The notes below the pieces were generated by a model. That model worked only from the letters and a program-made list of their open reading frames with translations, did no database searches and had not been told where the DNA came from. The position numbers and the translations under genes were made by a program. Below are positions 24,033 through 32,724 of a DNA stretch of 34,058 bases, piece after piece. The DNA lies in NCBI GenBank assembly GCA_024400785.1, contig JAKSME010000009.1, positions 1 through 34,058 of the forward strand, in the 5' to 3' direction. Numbering within the stretch: the stretch's first letter is position 1; each line of letters begins with the position of its first letter. Source of the stretch: Bacteroidales bacterium. Lineage in GTDB: Bacteria > Bacteroidota > Bacteroidia > Bacteroidales > WCHB1-69.

Positions 24033-24998
24033 TCAAAAAATTTCATTCTTCATTAAATAGTTTGATACATAATCACTTACGCCGTCTTCCAGTGAATAAA
24101 AGTCATGTTTCACCGCCGTTTTATTCATTTTTTGCATATCGGCTTCCGTAAAATATTGATACTTGTCCCTAATATCTTCAGGAATATCAACAAATTCTAT
24201 CACTGGAGCTTTTCCCATGGCATGGAAAGTCGCCGTTGCCAAATCCAAGAAGGTGCGCGCTTTTCCGGTTCCCAGGTTGAAAATACCATTCGGGTGTGGG
24301 TGGCGACAGAACCAATATAAGACATTTACGACATCTTTCACATAGACAAAGTCGCGGATTTGTTTGCCATCCACATATTCCGGGCGGTGTGAGCGGAAAA
24401 GTTTGACTTTGCCGGTAGCGTTAATCTGATTGAAGGAGTGAAAAATCACGGAGGCCATGCGTCCTTTATGGTATTCATTGGGACCGAAGACGTTGAAGAA
24501 CTTAAATCCGGCCCAGAGTGGAGGCATAGTGCCTTGCTTCAGAATCCACTTATCGATTTCATTTTTTGACCGTCCATAAGGGTTCAAGGGTTGCAAACGC
24601 TCAATGATGCCTTCATCGTCCACATATCCCAACGCGCCATCGCCGTATGTTGCTGCTGATGAAGCGTATAGCAACGGGATGCGATATTGGGTGGCCAAAC
24701 TCCACAGTTGTTGGGTAAAACCGACAGTCAGGCGCTCAAAGACAGAATAGTCCATCTCCGTGGTATCGGTGCGAGCGCCGAGATGCACGATACAATCGAT
24801 ATATTTGGCATTTTGTGAGAGCCAGGCAAAAAAAACATCCCTTTGGATTTTATCGGTATAATGCTTATTTTCCCAATTGCGTTTTTTCTGTTCTTTGGTA
24901 AAATCATCAACAAGGACCAGGTCGGTAAGACCTTCTTCATTGAATTTTTGGACCATGCAACTGCCGATGAATCCTGCGGCACCTGTTATTACTATCAT
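24033..24998 (-). CDS. hldD: ADP-L-glycero-D-manno-heptose 6-epimerase
   Basis: 321 residues from the ATG at 24998 (MIVITGAAGFIGSCMV). The short-chain dehydrogenase/epimerase fold has GxxGxxG as GAAGFIG, a HLGARTDTTE segment, the catalytic pair in YGRSK and substrate-specific KFFNVFGPNEYHKGRMASV, typical for HldD/RfaD. It flips the C6 configuration of ADP-heptose for LPS core synthesis and binds NADP. A longer frame to 25070 would begin with 24 residues unrelated to the family and is rejected. A 14-bp palindrome lies between it and gldJ. Confidence 0.93.
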   Translation of the reverse strand: MIVITGAAGFIGSCMVQKFNEEGLTDLVLVDDFTKEQKKRNWENKHYTDKIQRDVFFAWLSQNAKYIDCIVHLGARTDTTEMDYSVFERLTVGFTQQLWSLATQYRIPLLYASSAATYGDGALGYVDDEGIIERLQPLNPYGRSKNEIDKWILKQGTMPPLWAGFKFFNVFGPNEYHKGRMASVIFHSFNQINATGKVKLFRSHRPEYVDGKQIRDFVYVKDVVNVLYWFCRHPHPNGIFNLGTGKARTFLDLATATFHAMGKAPVIEFVDIPEDIRDKYQYFTEADMQKMNKTAVKHDFYSLEDGVSDYVSNYLMKNEIF

Positions 24999-25054
24999 TA
25001 TTGGAAGAGGGGGAAAGGGGGTGGATAATAAGAATGTTATATATTTAAAAATAT

Positions 25055-25084
25055 AGTAGAGACGTTTCAAGAAACGTCTCTACT
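25055..25084. repeat. Perfect 14-bp-arm palindrome (AGTAGAGACGTTTC family)
   Basis: AGTAGAGACGTTTC (25055-25068) and GAAACGTCTCTACT (25071-25084) with a 2-base loop, between gldJ stop and hldD start. On the minus strand it is followed by TATATTTTTAAATATA, so it may also act as a terminator. Related GTAGAGACG palindromes are, as far as I recall, scattered in many Bacteroidota genomes. Confidence 0.85.
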
Positions 25085-25105
25085 GAAAATAAGGTTCAAA
25101 AACAA

Positions 25106-26608
25106 TTATCGGGTAATTCCACCGCCTGAAGGAGTTCCCAAGCGAGCCATTGCGCAACGGAATCCGATGTATTTAGTAGATTCATCTTCTTCGAGATAAC
25201 GGCGATGGCCGGGAGCGGCATAGTATTGAGGATCAATCCAAGAGCCACCTTTGTAAACTCTTGAGTGGTCGCCAACCATTGAATATTCATAATTGGTACC
25301 GGTTTCCTTCGGGTACATGGTTGTGGTAGCGTCGCTGGAGGTTTTCGTCCAGTCTTCGGTATTCAGCTGTGATGCCCAATCGCCATCGAGATAGTTGATG
25401 TTGTCTGCAGAGCGGTAGTTTCTTCTTCTGTCGTTTTTGAAGTCTGAAACGGGAACCATTGGGATTTTACCCACGCTGTCACGGTCTTCAACCATACCAG
25501 AACCATCATCCAAAAGTTTCATGGTTTCATAGTAGTTGCCACGGAACGGGTTGAATTCGTATACATCGTCATGAGAGGTTTGTCTGTAAACGTCCATTAC
25601 CCATTCAGCCACGTTGCCGCCCATGTTGTAGAGGCCAAAGTCATTCGGCCAATATGAGTTAACGGGGGCTGGTATATCGGAAGCGTCGTTGAGGTAACCG
25701 GCAACACCCATGAGGTCACCACGACCGCGGCGGGTATTGGCTACAAAGTCGCCATAGTAGTGTTTGTCATCGGTACGTGTATAGTGGCCGTTCCAAGGAT
25801 AAAGTTTTCTTTCCAAAACACGTTCGTTGAGGGTATTGCCAATCAAAGCGTAAGCGGCATATTCCCATTCAGCTTCCGTGGGGAGGCGGTAACGCGGCAG
25901 AAGGATACCATCTTCCATCTTCACGTTACGATAGTCACCGGTAGAAATATTGGTAAGGCGGTTGTCGGTTTCCATTTCGTATGAGTCATACACGAGGTAG
26001 GCATCGGTGCTGAAATAGAGTTCCGGTGACGGGTCAGGATTCCAATCAATGAAGCCCATATCCACCAAAATCTGTTCATTCACACGGTCGGTACGCCATG
26101 CAGCGTAGTTGGCAGCCTGCAACCAATTAACACCAACAACCGGATAATGGTTGTATGCGGGATATCTGAAATAGTATTCCACCTGAGGTTCCGCGTACGT
26201 CAATTTTTCACGCCAAACGTTTTCATCGGGGCGGGCCTCGTCAACGATGGTTGTAAGGTCAGCGGGCAGGAAGACGCGTTCCAACCAATACAGATACTCA
26301 CGATAATCAAGATTGCTGATTTCACATTCGTCCATGTAAAATGAGGAAATAGTCACAAGACGAGCATTGTTACCCCATTCATACATAACATCTTCTTCAA
26401 CACGGCCGAAAGTGAATGTTCCACCTTCTATCAAAACAAGGCCAGGACCGGTGGCTTGTTCCACAAATGGATAAACTTCAAAACCGCCATTTTCTGCATT
26501 GTTATATTCCCAGCCCGTAGTGCTTGAATATTCTTTTTTACAGGAAGAAAAAAGCAATGCAACTGCAGCAACCAGCATCAAACCGGAAATTCTTGTCATC
26601 TTCTTCAT
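25106..26608 (-). CDS. gldJ: T9SS/gliding lipoprotein GldJ
   Basis: 500 residues. A lipoprotein signal peptide ends in LLFSSCKK (lipidated Cys near 23). Then SSTTGWEYN, GGFEVYPFVEQATGPGLVLIEGGTFTFGRVEEDVMYEW and SFYMDECEISNLDYREYL lead into the SUMF1/formylglycine-generating-enzyme-like fold; RLPTEAEWEYAA, NDFGLYNMGGNVAEWV and VYKGGSWIDPQYY are hallmark segments. The pattern GPGLVLIEGGTFTFG with the long insertion fits GldJ better than GldK/PorK. GldJ acts in the periplasm with the GldK/L/M/N motor and is needed to stabilise GldK. Active-site cysteines of true FGE enzymes are not present in the usual place, so it is structural. A PorP/SprF-type gene precedes it by 50 bases. Confidence 0.9.
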   Translation of the reverse strand: MKKMTRISGLMLVAAVALLFSSCKKEYSSTTGWEYNNAENGGFEVYPFVEQATGPGLVLIEGGTFTFGRVEEDVMYEWGNNARLVTISSFYMDECEISNLDYREYLYWLERVFLPADLTTIVDEARPDENVWREKLTYAEPQVEYYFRYPAYNHYPVVGVNWLQAANYAAWRTDRVNEQILVDMGFIDWNPDPSPELYFSTDAYLVYDSYEMETDNRLTNISTGDYRNVKMEDGILLPRYRLPTEAEWEYAAYALIGNTLNERVLERKLYPWNGHYTRTDDKHYYGDFVANTRRGRGDLMGVAGYLNDASDIPAPVNSYWPNDFGLYNMGGNVAEWVMDVYRQTSHDDVYEFNPFRGNYYETMKLLDDGSGMVEDRDSVGKIPMVPVSDFKNDRRRNYRSADNINYLDGDWASQLNTEDWTKTSSDATTTMYPKETGTNYEYSMVGDHSRVYKGGSWIDPQYYAAPGHRRYLEEDESTKYIGFRCAMARLGTPSGGGITR

Positions 26609-26658
26609 CTTGGTAAAATTTATAGTTGTTAACGTGGTTTTTTCAATATTATTTTAGA

Positions 26659-27645
26659 TTAGAATGAAGGACATTGTAAGTCTTTCATCACACGGTGTCT
26701 TTCAGGACAAGGCAGCATCACTTGCAGGGAGACTTCGTGAGCGCCGCCAGAAAGGTTGGCCAGCTTGGAAACCGTGAGGTCGTAGGAATATGCCAAACGG
26801 ACTCTTTCGTGCTGCAAACCGAACATAAACACAACGGCATCCGGATTTCTCAGGTTCTGACGGAACCAAACACCCAAAACGAATGGGTAGTAGTTCAAGT
26901 AGAGACCATAGTTGAAATAATGGAATTCCATCTGGTGTTGGTAAATAATATTCGGGCTGATGGAGATATCGCCGAAGGAACGGCTTTTACGGCTACGGCG
27001 TTTGATGTCGAAATAACCACCAACGTGGGCAGTCCATTTAATAGGCAGACGGCTTACTGAAATGAAACCTTCATAGGGACGAGTCACGTGGTTGGCGGCG
27101 AAGCCGAAATAGAAATTCTTGGTATAGCCAATGAAACCGGCAGAGAAGTCTGCAATAGCTTTGGACTGTTTATCGGGAGCAGTTTCATTGGTTTCATATA
27201 CGAAACCGTACTTCGGGTCAATCATATCGCCAAAGGTGAGTTTGCTCCAATTCAAACTTTTCTGTTGGAAAGTGGCCTGCAATGCGAATCGCATGCTGAA
27301 TTTGCGAGAGACTTTCAATTTATAAGAATAAATCAAACTTGCGGAATAGGTGTTGATTGTACCTTGACCTTGGCGGTCTCCCATGAAAAGAACTCCGATA
27401 CCACCGGCCAGCTTGTCGAAATGCTGGTCGTAAGATGCGGAATAAGTAACGAATGTGCCATGAACATTGGGCCATTGGTCGCGAAAATGTGCCGTAATAC
27501 GCGGGCAGACATTAGTACCAGCGAAGGCGGGATTCAGGTACAATGGGTTAGCATAAAATTGGGAAAAGTGAGGATCTTGTGCAGAAACATTCATACTGCT
27601 CAACATCAGCAGCAAAAGTCCCCATACGCAAATGATCTTTTTCAT
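26659..27645 (-). CDS. PorP/SprF-family outer-membrane protein
   Basis: 328 residues. Signal peptide ends MNVSAQ, followed directly by DPHFSQFYANPLYLNPAFAG, the family signature, and LTFGDMIDPKYGF and further strands of a 12-14-stranded barrel of the PorP/SprF type. These proteins cooperate with the T9SS; some members bind the PorE or the sorting domain of cargo (type B) at the outer membrane. Many paralogues exist in a genome, so calling it PorP itself would need a comparison. It has its own -7 box (27682-27689) and lies back-to-back with porU. Confidence 0.88.
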   Translation of the reverse strand: MKKIICVWGLLLLMLSSMNVSAQDPHFSQFYANPLYLNPAFAGTNVCPRITAHFRDQWPNVHGTFVTYSASYDQHFDKLAGGIGVLFMGDRQGQGTINTYSASLIYSYKLKVSRKFSMRFALQATFQQKSLNWSKLTFGDMIDPKYGFVYETNETAPDKQSKAIADFSAGFIGYTKNFYFGFAANHVTRPYEGFISVSRLPIKWTAHVGGYFDIKRRSRKSRSFGDISISPNIIYQHQMEFHYFNYGLYLNYYPFVLGVWFRQNLRNPDAVVFMFGLQHERVRLAYSYDLTVSKLANLSGGAHEVSLQVMLPCPERHRVMKDLQCPSF

Positions 27646-27681
27646 ATCCTTTGTTTTTATCCTTAAAATCTATGAAGTGTG

Positions 27682-27689
27682 CAAAAATA
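27682..27689 (-). promoter_or_regulatory. -7 box for the PorP/SprF-gldJ unit
   Basis: Minus strand TATTTTTG followed by CAC, matching TAnnTTTG, 37 bases before the start codon at 27645. Confidence 0.6.
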
Positions 27690-27811
27690 CGATTTTATAA
27701 TGACTCTTTACGTTATTTTTTATAAAAAGTTATCAACATTTTTCGTTTTTTGCAATTTTATATTTTACAATTCGTTTATCAAGTGTTTTTCGCAACTCTA
27801 AATAACGAAAC

Positions 27812-30800
27812 ATGAAACGATTTTCTTGGGTGATTTTTTCCACTTTTTTGATATTTTTTTTTCAACATACTGATAATCAAGCACAAAATATTCAAAAAAA
27901 CATCAATATTCACTGGCTTTCTAATCTAATTTACGAAGAAAGCGAAGATGAGAAAACAGAATATTTATTTTTTGAAGGAGCTGTTGGCGATGAGCAATTC
28001 CCCAGTCTGCCCTCCTTTTACACCCATTTTCCAGTCAATTCTGATTTTTCCGCCTACGATGTCAAAATTGCCAATGCGGTTTTCGAGCCCATGACCGAGC
28101 AAGAAGTGACACTTATTCCGCAAAGCTTCTCTCCAAACGAACTCGAGATTACAACCCAAACGGTTTATGAAAAGAAGAAACCCTATCTCGCTATTTCCTT
28201 TATTCCCATTAGAAAAAACGGTGTGAAATTCGAGAAATTGACCTCTGTCACGCTCGAAATCACAGGTAAAGATGCACGCAAATCTCCCGCCGCGCCTAAG
28301 TCTTACGCCACTCATTCCGCGCTTCAAAACGGAAGCTGGTATCGCATAACCGTTTCACAAACAGGTGTTTATAAAGTAACTTACGATGACTTGAACCGTC
28401 TGGGAATGCCCGTCTCCAGTCTATCCTCCGACAACCTTTCTATCTTCGGAAATGGTGGTGGCATGTTGCCGGAAGCCAACGCAGAGTTCCGCTACGACGA
28501 CATCCAGGAATTGCCCATCGAAATGCACGATGGCGGTGACCACAGTTTCGATGCCGGCGACTATTTTCTTTTTTATGCAGAAGGTCCGCATAGTTGGACC
28601 TACATTCCTTCCGATCAGAATTTCACCCACAACTTCAACCTCTATGCGACGACGGCTTCCTATTTCATCACGGCAACGCCCAATGTGGGTTCTAAACTGC
28701 GCATTACCACAGAAGACAATTCGACTTTAACCGCCACATCTGTTGCCACAACTTACACTGATTATGGATTTTTCGAAGAAGACAAATTCAATTTGGGAGA
28801 GGGCGGCCGAGCATGGTTTGGCGACAAATTTGATGCCACCACTGCCAAAAATTACACAATTTCGCTTCCTGCCTTCCCCGTTTCCCCTTTGCGCCTAACT
28901 ACCAGTGTAGGAGCTACTTCTGCAAGATATTCATCTTTTTCAATAAATATCAATGGACAAAATGTTGGTTCAATATCCGTTGATGCGTCTGGTGACTATT
29001 TGGCCAAAACCAACTCCCGCGAATTTTCTTTCAACACCACAGGCGGGAATGTAGCCATTTCCCTCAGCTATTCAAAACCCCTTTCTTCCTCGGTGGGCTA
29101 CCTCAACTTCTTAGAATGGCAGGTGGATGCTCAATTGCGGGCCGGTAGTGGGCAAACTCCTTTCTGCAATACGCAAACCATTGGTAACAATAGAGTTACA
29201 CAGTTCGACATTGCCAACTTTTCCAATGGCATGAAGGTTTGGGATGTAACTTCCATTCCAAACGTAAAACAAATGAACGGCACTCTTTCCGGTGGCACCT
29301 TCTCTTTCAAAGCTGCTACCGATTCTTTACGCAAATTCTTGATTTTCAAAGATGTTAACGCAATGTCTGTTACTCCGGTCGGGAAAATCAACAATCAAGA
29401 TTTGCACGGCAGCAGTTTGGCAGACATGGTCATCATTTCCCATCCCGACTTTTTACCGCAAGCGGAAAGGCTGGCTGAATTTCGCCGCAACCACGACGGA
29501 TTGAGTGTGAAAATCGTTACTCCGCAGCAAGTTTATAACGAATTTTCAAGTGGCGAACAAGACGTTTGCGCCATTCGCGACTACATGCGTATGATTTACG
29601 ACAAAACCAACGGACAACAACCCAAATACCTCCTGCTTTTCGGCCGGCCGTCGTACGATTACCGTCAGATTGAGGGGAAATGCAAACTATATGTACCCAA
29701 TTATCAATGCTATACAAACATCAAGACTGATAATTTCAAAGCGAACGATGACTTTTTCGGACTTTTAGATGAAGATGAGGGTAACAGCTGCATTGGCAGA
29801 ACGGTTGATATTGCCATCGGACGATTTCCCGTCAGCAATGGCAGCCAGGCTCAAATTGCAGTTGATAAGACCATTAACTATGCTTCTACCGCCATTTTAG
29901 GTGCCAACACCCAAACCTGCAACTACGGAGACTGGAAAAACACGGCTGCTTTCGTTGCCGATGACGAGAACTGGAATTGCCACGTCAACACAGCGGAAGC
30001 GACCACAAATATTGCTCAAAATGAGAATACAAATCTCAACATTGAGAAAATCTACTTAGATGCCTACCAACAGATAACTTACTCTTCTTCAGCTCGTTAT
30101 CCGGAAGTCACCACAGCCATCAACAACCGTATGAACAAAGGGTGTCTGCTTTTTACCTACATTGGCCATGGTGGGAAATACGGTTGGGCACACGAAAGAA
30201 TTGTCGAACTCACCGACATCAACCGATGGAGCAACAAGTACAATCTACCCTGGATGTTCACGATGACCTGTGAATTTGGTTGGTGCGACCGTTCCTTTGA
30301 TTCCCCGGCCGAACTAGTATTTTTGAATGCCAACGGTGGTGCGGCAGGCATGGTCAGCACCATGCGAACCGCCTTTACCGTCGGCAACCACAACTACATT
30401 ACTGGCTTGTATAACAACATTTTCCGAACCGAAAACGGAAATGTGAAACGCTTAGGCGAGACACACCGTTTGGCCAAAAACGCTGGCGGCGGCAACTGCG
30501 GGGATTACAACATGATTTATGTCATCGGAGACCCTGCAATGTCTCTGGCCCTGCCCCGTTATGTGGTAGTAACCGACTCCATCAACGGAACCGCTGCAGA
30601 TGAATTTTCCGACACGCTGAAGGCACTTTCTCGCGTGCATGTCTGCGGACACATTGAAGATGGAAACGGCACGATATTGGATGATTTTTCTGGAGGAATT
30701 TATCCTTCTATTTATGATAAAAAAGTGATTAACAACACTTTACAAAATGACGAAGAAAGTTTATACCTTGAATTTGAAGTCCAAAAAAACATTCTTTTCA

Positions 30801-31630
30801 AAGGAAATGTTACGGTAAACAACGGTCATTTCAACTACTCATTCATTTTGCCAAAAGACATCAATTATGCCTACGGACTTGGTAAAATGAGCTACTATGC
30901 AAACAGCGACAATGCCGATGCCGCCGGAACGTACAATCGAGCCATCATCGGGGGAATGAGCGATGATAGCATCACCGATACTCATGGCCCTGACATTGAA
31001 TTGTTTATGAACGATGAAAAATTTGTCAACGGAGGAACCGTGAACCCCTTCCCCACCCTTTTGGTGAAATTGAAAGATGAATATGGGATTAACACAACGG
31101 GCAACGGCATCGGACACGACTTGGTAGCCATTTTAGATGATGGCCACCAAATCATCTTAAACAATTACTACGAAGCAGAACGTGACAGTTTTAACTGCGG
31201 AACCGTCCGCTATCCATTTGAAAATCTATCACTTGGACAGCACAAACTCAAAGTGAGAGGATGGGATATTTTGAATAATGTTTCCGAGAGCGAATTGGAA
31301 TTTGTGGTTGTCTCCGATGAAGGTTTGGCATTGGACCACGTTCTCAACTATCCTAATCCGTTCACCACACACACTTCTTTTTACTTCGAACACAACCGCC
31401 CAGGCGAAGCCCTCGACATCCTGGTCACCGTTTACACCATTTCAGGGAAAGTGGTTCGCACACTTGAATCGCACCAATGCAACCAAGGTTTCAGAAGTGA
31501 TCCGATAGAGTGGGACGGATTGGATGATTTTGGCGACAAAATCGGCAAAGGCACCTACCTTTACCGCTTGCGCGTTCGAACGGCGAACGGCGAACAATCG
31601 GAAAAAATAGAAAAGATTGTAATTCTGTAA
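27812..31630 (+). CDS. porU: T9SS C-terminal signal sortase PorU
   Basis: 1272 residues. A signal peptide (first about 25) is followed by a long beta-rich N-terminal region, then the C25 gingipain-like peptidase domain (about 530-910). It has DMVIISHPDFL, QPKYLLLFGRPSYDYR, TYIGHGGKYGWAHERI with catalytic His786 and TMTCEFGWCD with Cys820. The C-terminal 95 residues (YPNPFTTHTSFYFEHN to IVIL) are a T9SS-type domain. PorU removes the sorting domain of exported proteins and joins them to anionic LPS at the cell surface. The His/Cys pair is intact. It lies divergent from PorP/SprF-gldJ and converges with asd at one base distance. porV, often beside porU, is not next to it. Confidence 0.93.
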   Translation: MKRFSWVIFSTFLIFFFQHTDNQAQNIQKNINIHWLSNLIYEESEDEKTEYLFFEGAVGDEQFPSLPSFYTHFPVNSDFSAYDVKIANAVFEPMTEQEVTLIPQSFSPNELEITTQTVYEKKKPYLAISFIPIRKNGVKFEKLTSVTLEITGKDARKSPAAPKSYATHSALQNGSWYRITVSQTGVYKVTYDDLNRLGMPVSSLSSDNLSIFGNGGGMLPEANAEFRYDDIQELPIEMHDGGDHSFDAGDYFLFYAEGPHSWTYIPSDQNFTHNFNLYATTASYFITATPNVGSKLRITTEDNSTLTATSVATTYTDYGFFEEDKFNLGEGGRAWFGDKFDATTAKNYTISLPAFPVSPLRLTTSVGATSARYSSFSININGQNVGSISVDASGDYLAKTNSREFSFNTTGGNVAISLSYSKPLSSSVGYLNFLEWQVDAQLRAGSGQTPFCNTQTIGNNRVTQFDIANFSNGMKVWDVTSIPNVKQMNGTLSGGTFSFKAATDSLRKFLIFKDVNAMSVTPVGKINNQDLHGSSLADMVIISHPDFLPQAERLAEFRRNHDGLSVKIVTPQQVYNEFSSGEQDVCAIRDYMRMIYDKTNGQQPKYLLLFGRPSYDYRQIEGKCKLYVPNYQCYTNIKTDNFKANDDFFGLLDEDEGNSCIGRTVDIAIGRFPVSNGSQAQIAVDKTINYASTAILGANTQTCNYGDWKNTAAFVADDENWNCHVNTAEATTNIAQNENTNLNIEKIYLDAYQQITYSSSARYPEVTTAINNRMNKGCLLFTYIGHGGKYGWAHERIVELTDINRWSNKYNLPWMFTMTCEFGWCDRSFDSPAELVFLNANGGAAGMVSTMRTAFTVGNHNYITGLYNNIFRTENGNVKRLGETHRLAKNAGGGNCGDYNMIYVIGDPAMSLALPRYVVVTDSINGTAADEFSDTLKALSRVHVCGHIEDGNGTILDDFSGGIYPSIYDKKVINNTLQNDEESLYLEFEVQKNILFKGNVTVNNGHFNYSFILPKDINYAYGLGKMSYYANSDNADAAGTYNRAIIGGMSDDSITDTHGPDIELFMNDEKFVNGGTVNPFPTLLVKLKDEYGINTTGNGIGHDLVAILDDGHQIILNNYYEAERDSFNCGTVRYPFENLSLGQHKLKVRGWDILNNVSESELEFVVVSDEGLALDHVLNYPNPFTTHTSFYFEHNRPGEALDILVTVYTISGKVVRTLESHQCNQGFRSDPIEWDGLDDFGDKIGKGTYLYRLRVRTANGEQSEKIEKIVIL

Positions 31631-31631
31631 C

Positions 31632-32615
31632 TTATCGAGTTTCAATCAGTTTCTGCATGATTTGGATGGCGTTTGTTGCTGCTCCCTTGCGCAAATTATC
31701 GGCTACCACCCACATATTAAGCGTTTTCGGTTGTGAAAAATCACGACGGATTCTTCCCACAAAAACTTCATCTTTGTCTTTGGCAAAACGAGGCATTGGA
31801 TATTCGTTCTTGTCTGGGTTGTCAAGGACCGTAATTCCCGGCATATCAGACAATAGGCGGTAAACATCTGCCAAATCAAAGTCGTTTTCAAATTCCACAT
31901 TGACCGCTTCTGAGTGACCGCCGAAAACGGGAACTCGAACCACAGTGGCTGTGATTTGTATATCTTTATCTCTCAAAATTTTACGCGTTTCATTCACCAA
32001 TTTGGTTTCTTCCGTGGTATAGCCATTGGGCTCAAAACTTCCGCCATGGGGCAAAACATTCAAATCTATTTCGTATGGATATGCCTTTTCACACGGTTCG
32101 CCGGCACGTTCGGAATTGAGCTGCTTCACCGCTTTCACACCCGTACCTGTAACAGACTGATAGGTAGATATGACCAGACGACGGATTTTGTATTTTGCAT
32201 GCAGCGGAGCTAAAGCGAGCACCATCTGAATGGTGGAACAATTCGGATTGGCGATAATGCGGTCGTCAGGGCGGACGACATCAATGTTGATTTCCGGAAC
32301 CACGAGCGGAATATGCTCATAGTTTCTCCACGCGGAGGAATTGTCGATAACCGTAGTACCAACTTCGGCAAACTGGGGAGCATATTGCAACGAAGCGGCA
32401 CCGCCGGCGGAAAAGATGGCATACTGTGGCTTTTGCGCGATGGCCTCTCCAACAGAAACCACCTTCACCTGCCGCCCTGCAAAAGTCACTTCTTTTCCGA
32501 CGGAGCGTTCCGAGGCCGCAGGTATCAATTCACAATTACCAAAACCTCTCTCTTCCAATACTTTAAGCATAACATTGCCGACCAAACCTGTCGCACCAAC
32601 TAACGCAATTTTCAT
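31632..32615 (-). CDS. asd: Aspartate-semialdehyde dehydrogenase
   Basis: 327 residues. GATGLVG at 7-13 binds NADP, SAGGAAS at 69-75 binds substrate phosphate, and the nucleophile Cys126 sits in NPNCST; GGHSEAVNVEFE carries the catalytic His. The length fits the family. It makes aspartate-semialdehyde from aspartyl phosphate for lysine/diaminopimelate, threonine and methionine. It is a single gene with the promoter box at 32666-32673, divergent from the lamin-tail gene, and its stop is one base away from the porU stop. Confidence 0.95.
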   Translation of the reverse strand: MKIALVGATGLVGNVMLKVLEERGFGNCELIPAASERSVGKEVTFAGRQVKVVSVGEAIAQKPQYAIFSAGGAASLQYAPQFAEVGTTVIDNSSAWRNYEHIPLVVPEINIDVVRPDDRIIANPNCSTIQMVLALAPLHAKYKIRRLVISTYQSVTGTGVKAVKQLNSERAGEPCEKAYPYEIDLNVLPHGGSFEPNGYTTEETKLVNETRKILRDKDIQITATVVRVPVFGGHSEAVNVEFENDFDLADVYRLLSDMPGITVLDNPDKNEYPMPRFAKDKDEVFVGRIRRDFSQPKTLNMWVVADNLRKGAATNAIQIMQKLIETR

Positions 32616-32665
32616 ATTTCTAAAAATTTTCTTAAAATTTTATTAATTTACTACTTTTCCGTTTG

Positions 32666-32673
32666 CAAAAATA
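32666..32673 (-). promoter_or_regulatory. -7 box for asd
   Basis: Minus strand TATTTTTG followed by C matches TAnnTTTG. It is only one base away from the opposite-facing box at 32675-32682. Confidence 0.6.
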
Positions 32674-32674
32674 G

Positions 32675-32682
32675 TAAATTTG
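32675..32682 (+). promoter_or_regulatory. -7 box for the lamin-tail-domain gene
   Basis: TAAATTTG followed by CCG matches TAnnTTTG, 42 bases before the start codon at 32725. Confidence 0.58.
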
Positions 32683-32724
32683 CCGCAATTCTCACGGGGA
32701 AATCCGCTAAAACTAAAAATAAAA

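Noticed and set aside
24999-25070. 24-residue N-terminal extension of HldD
   Set aside because: The nucleotide-binding strand MIVITGAAGFIG begins at 24998, as in the family.
27730-27738. TTATCAACA resembling a DnaA box in the spacer before porU
   Set aside because: A single site with one mismatch and no neighbours; not evidence for an origin.
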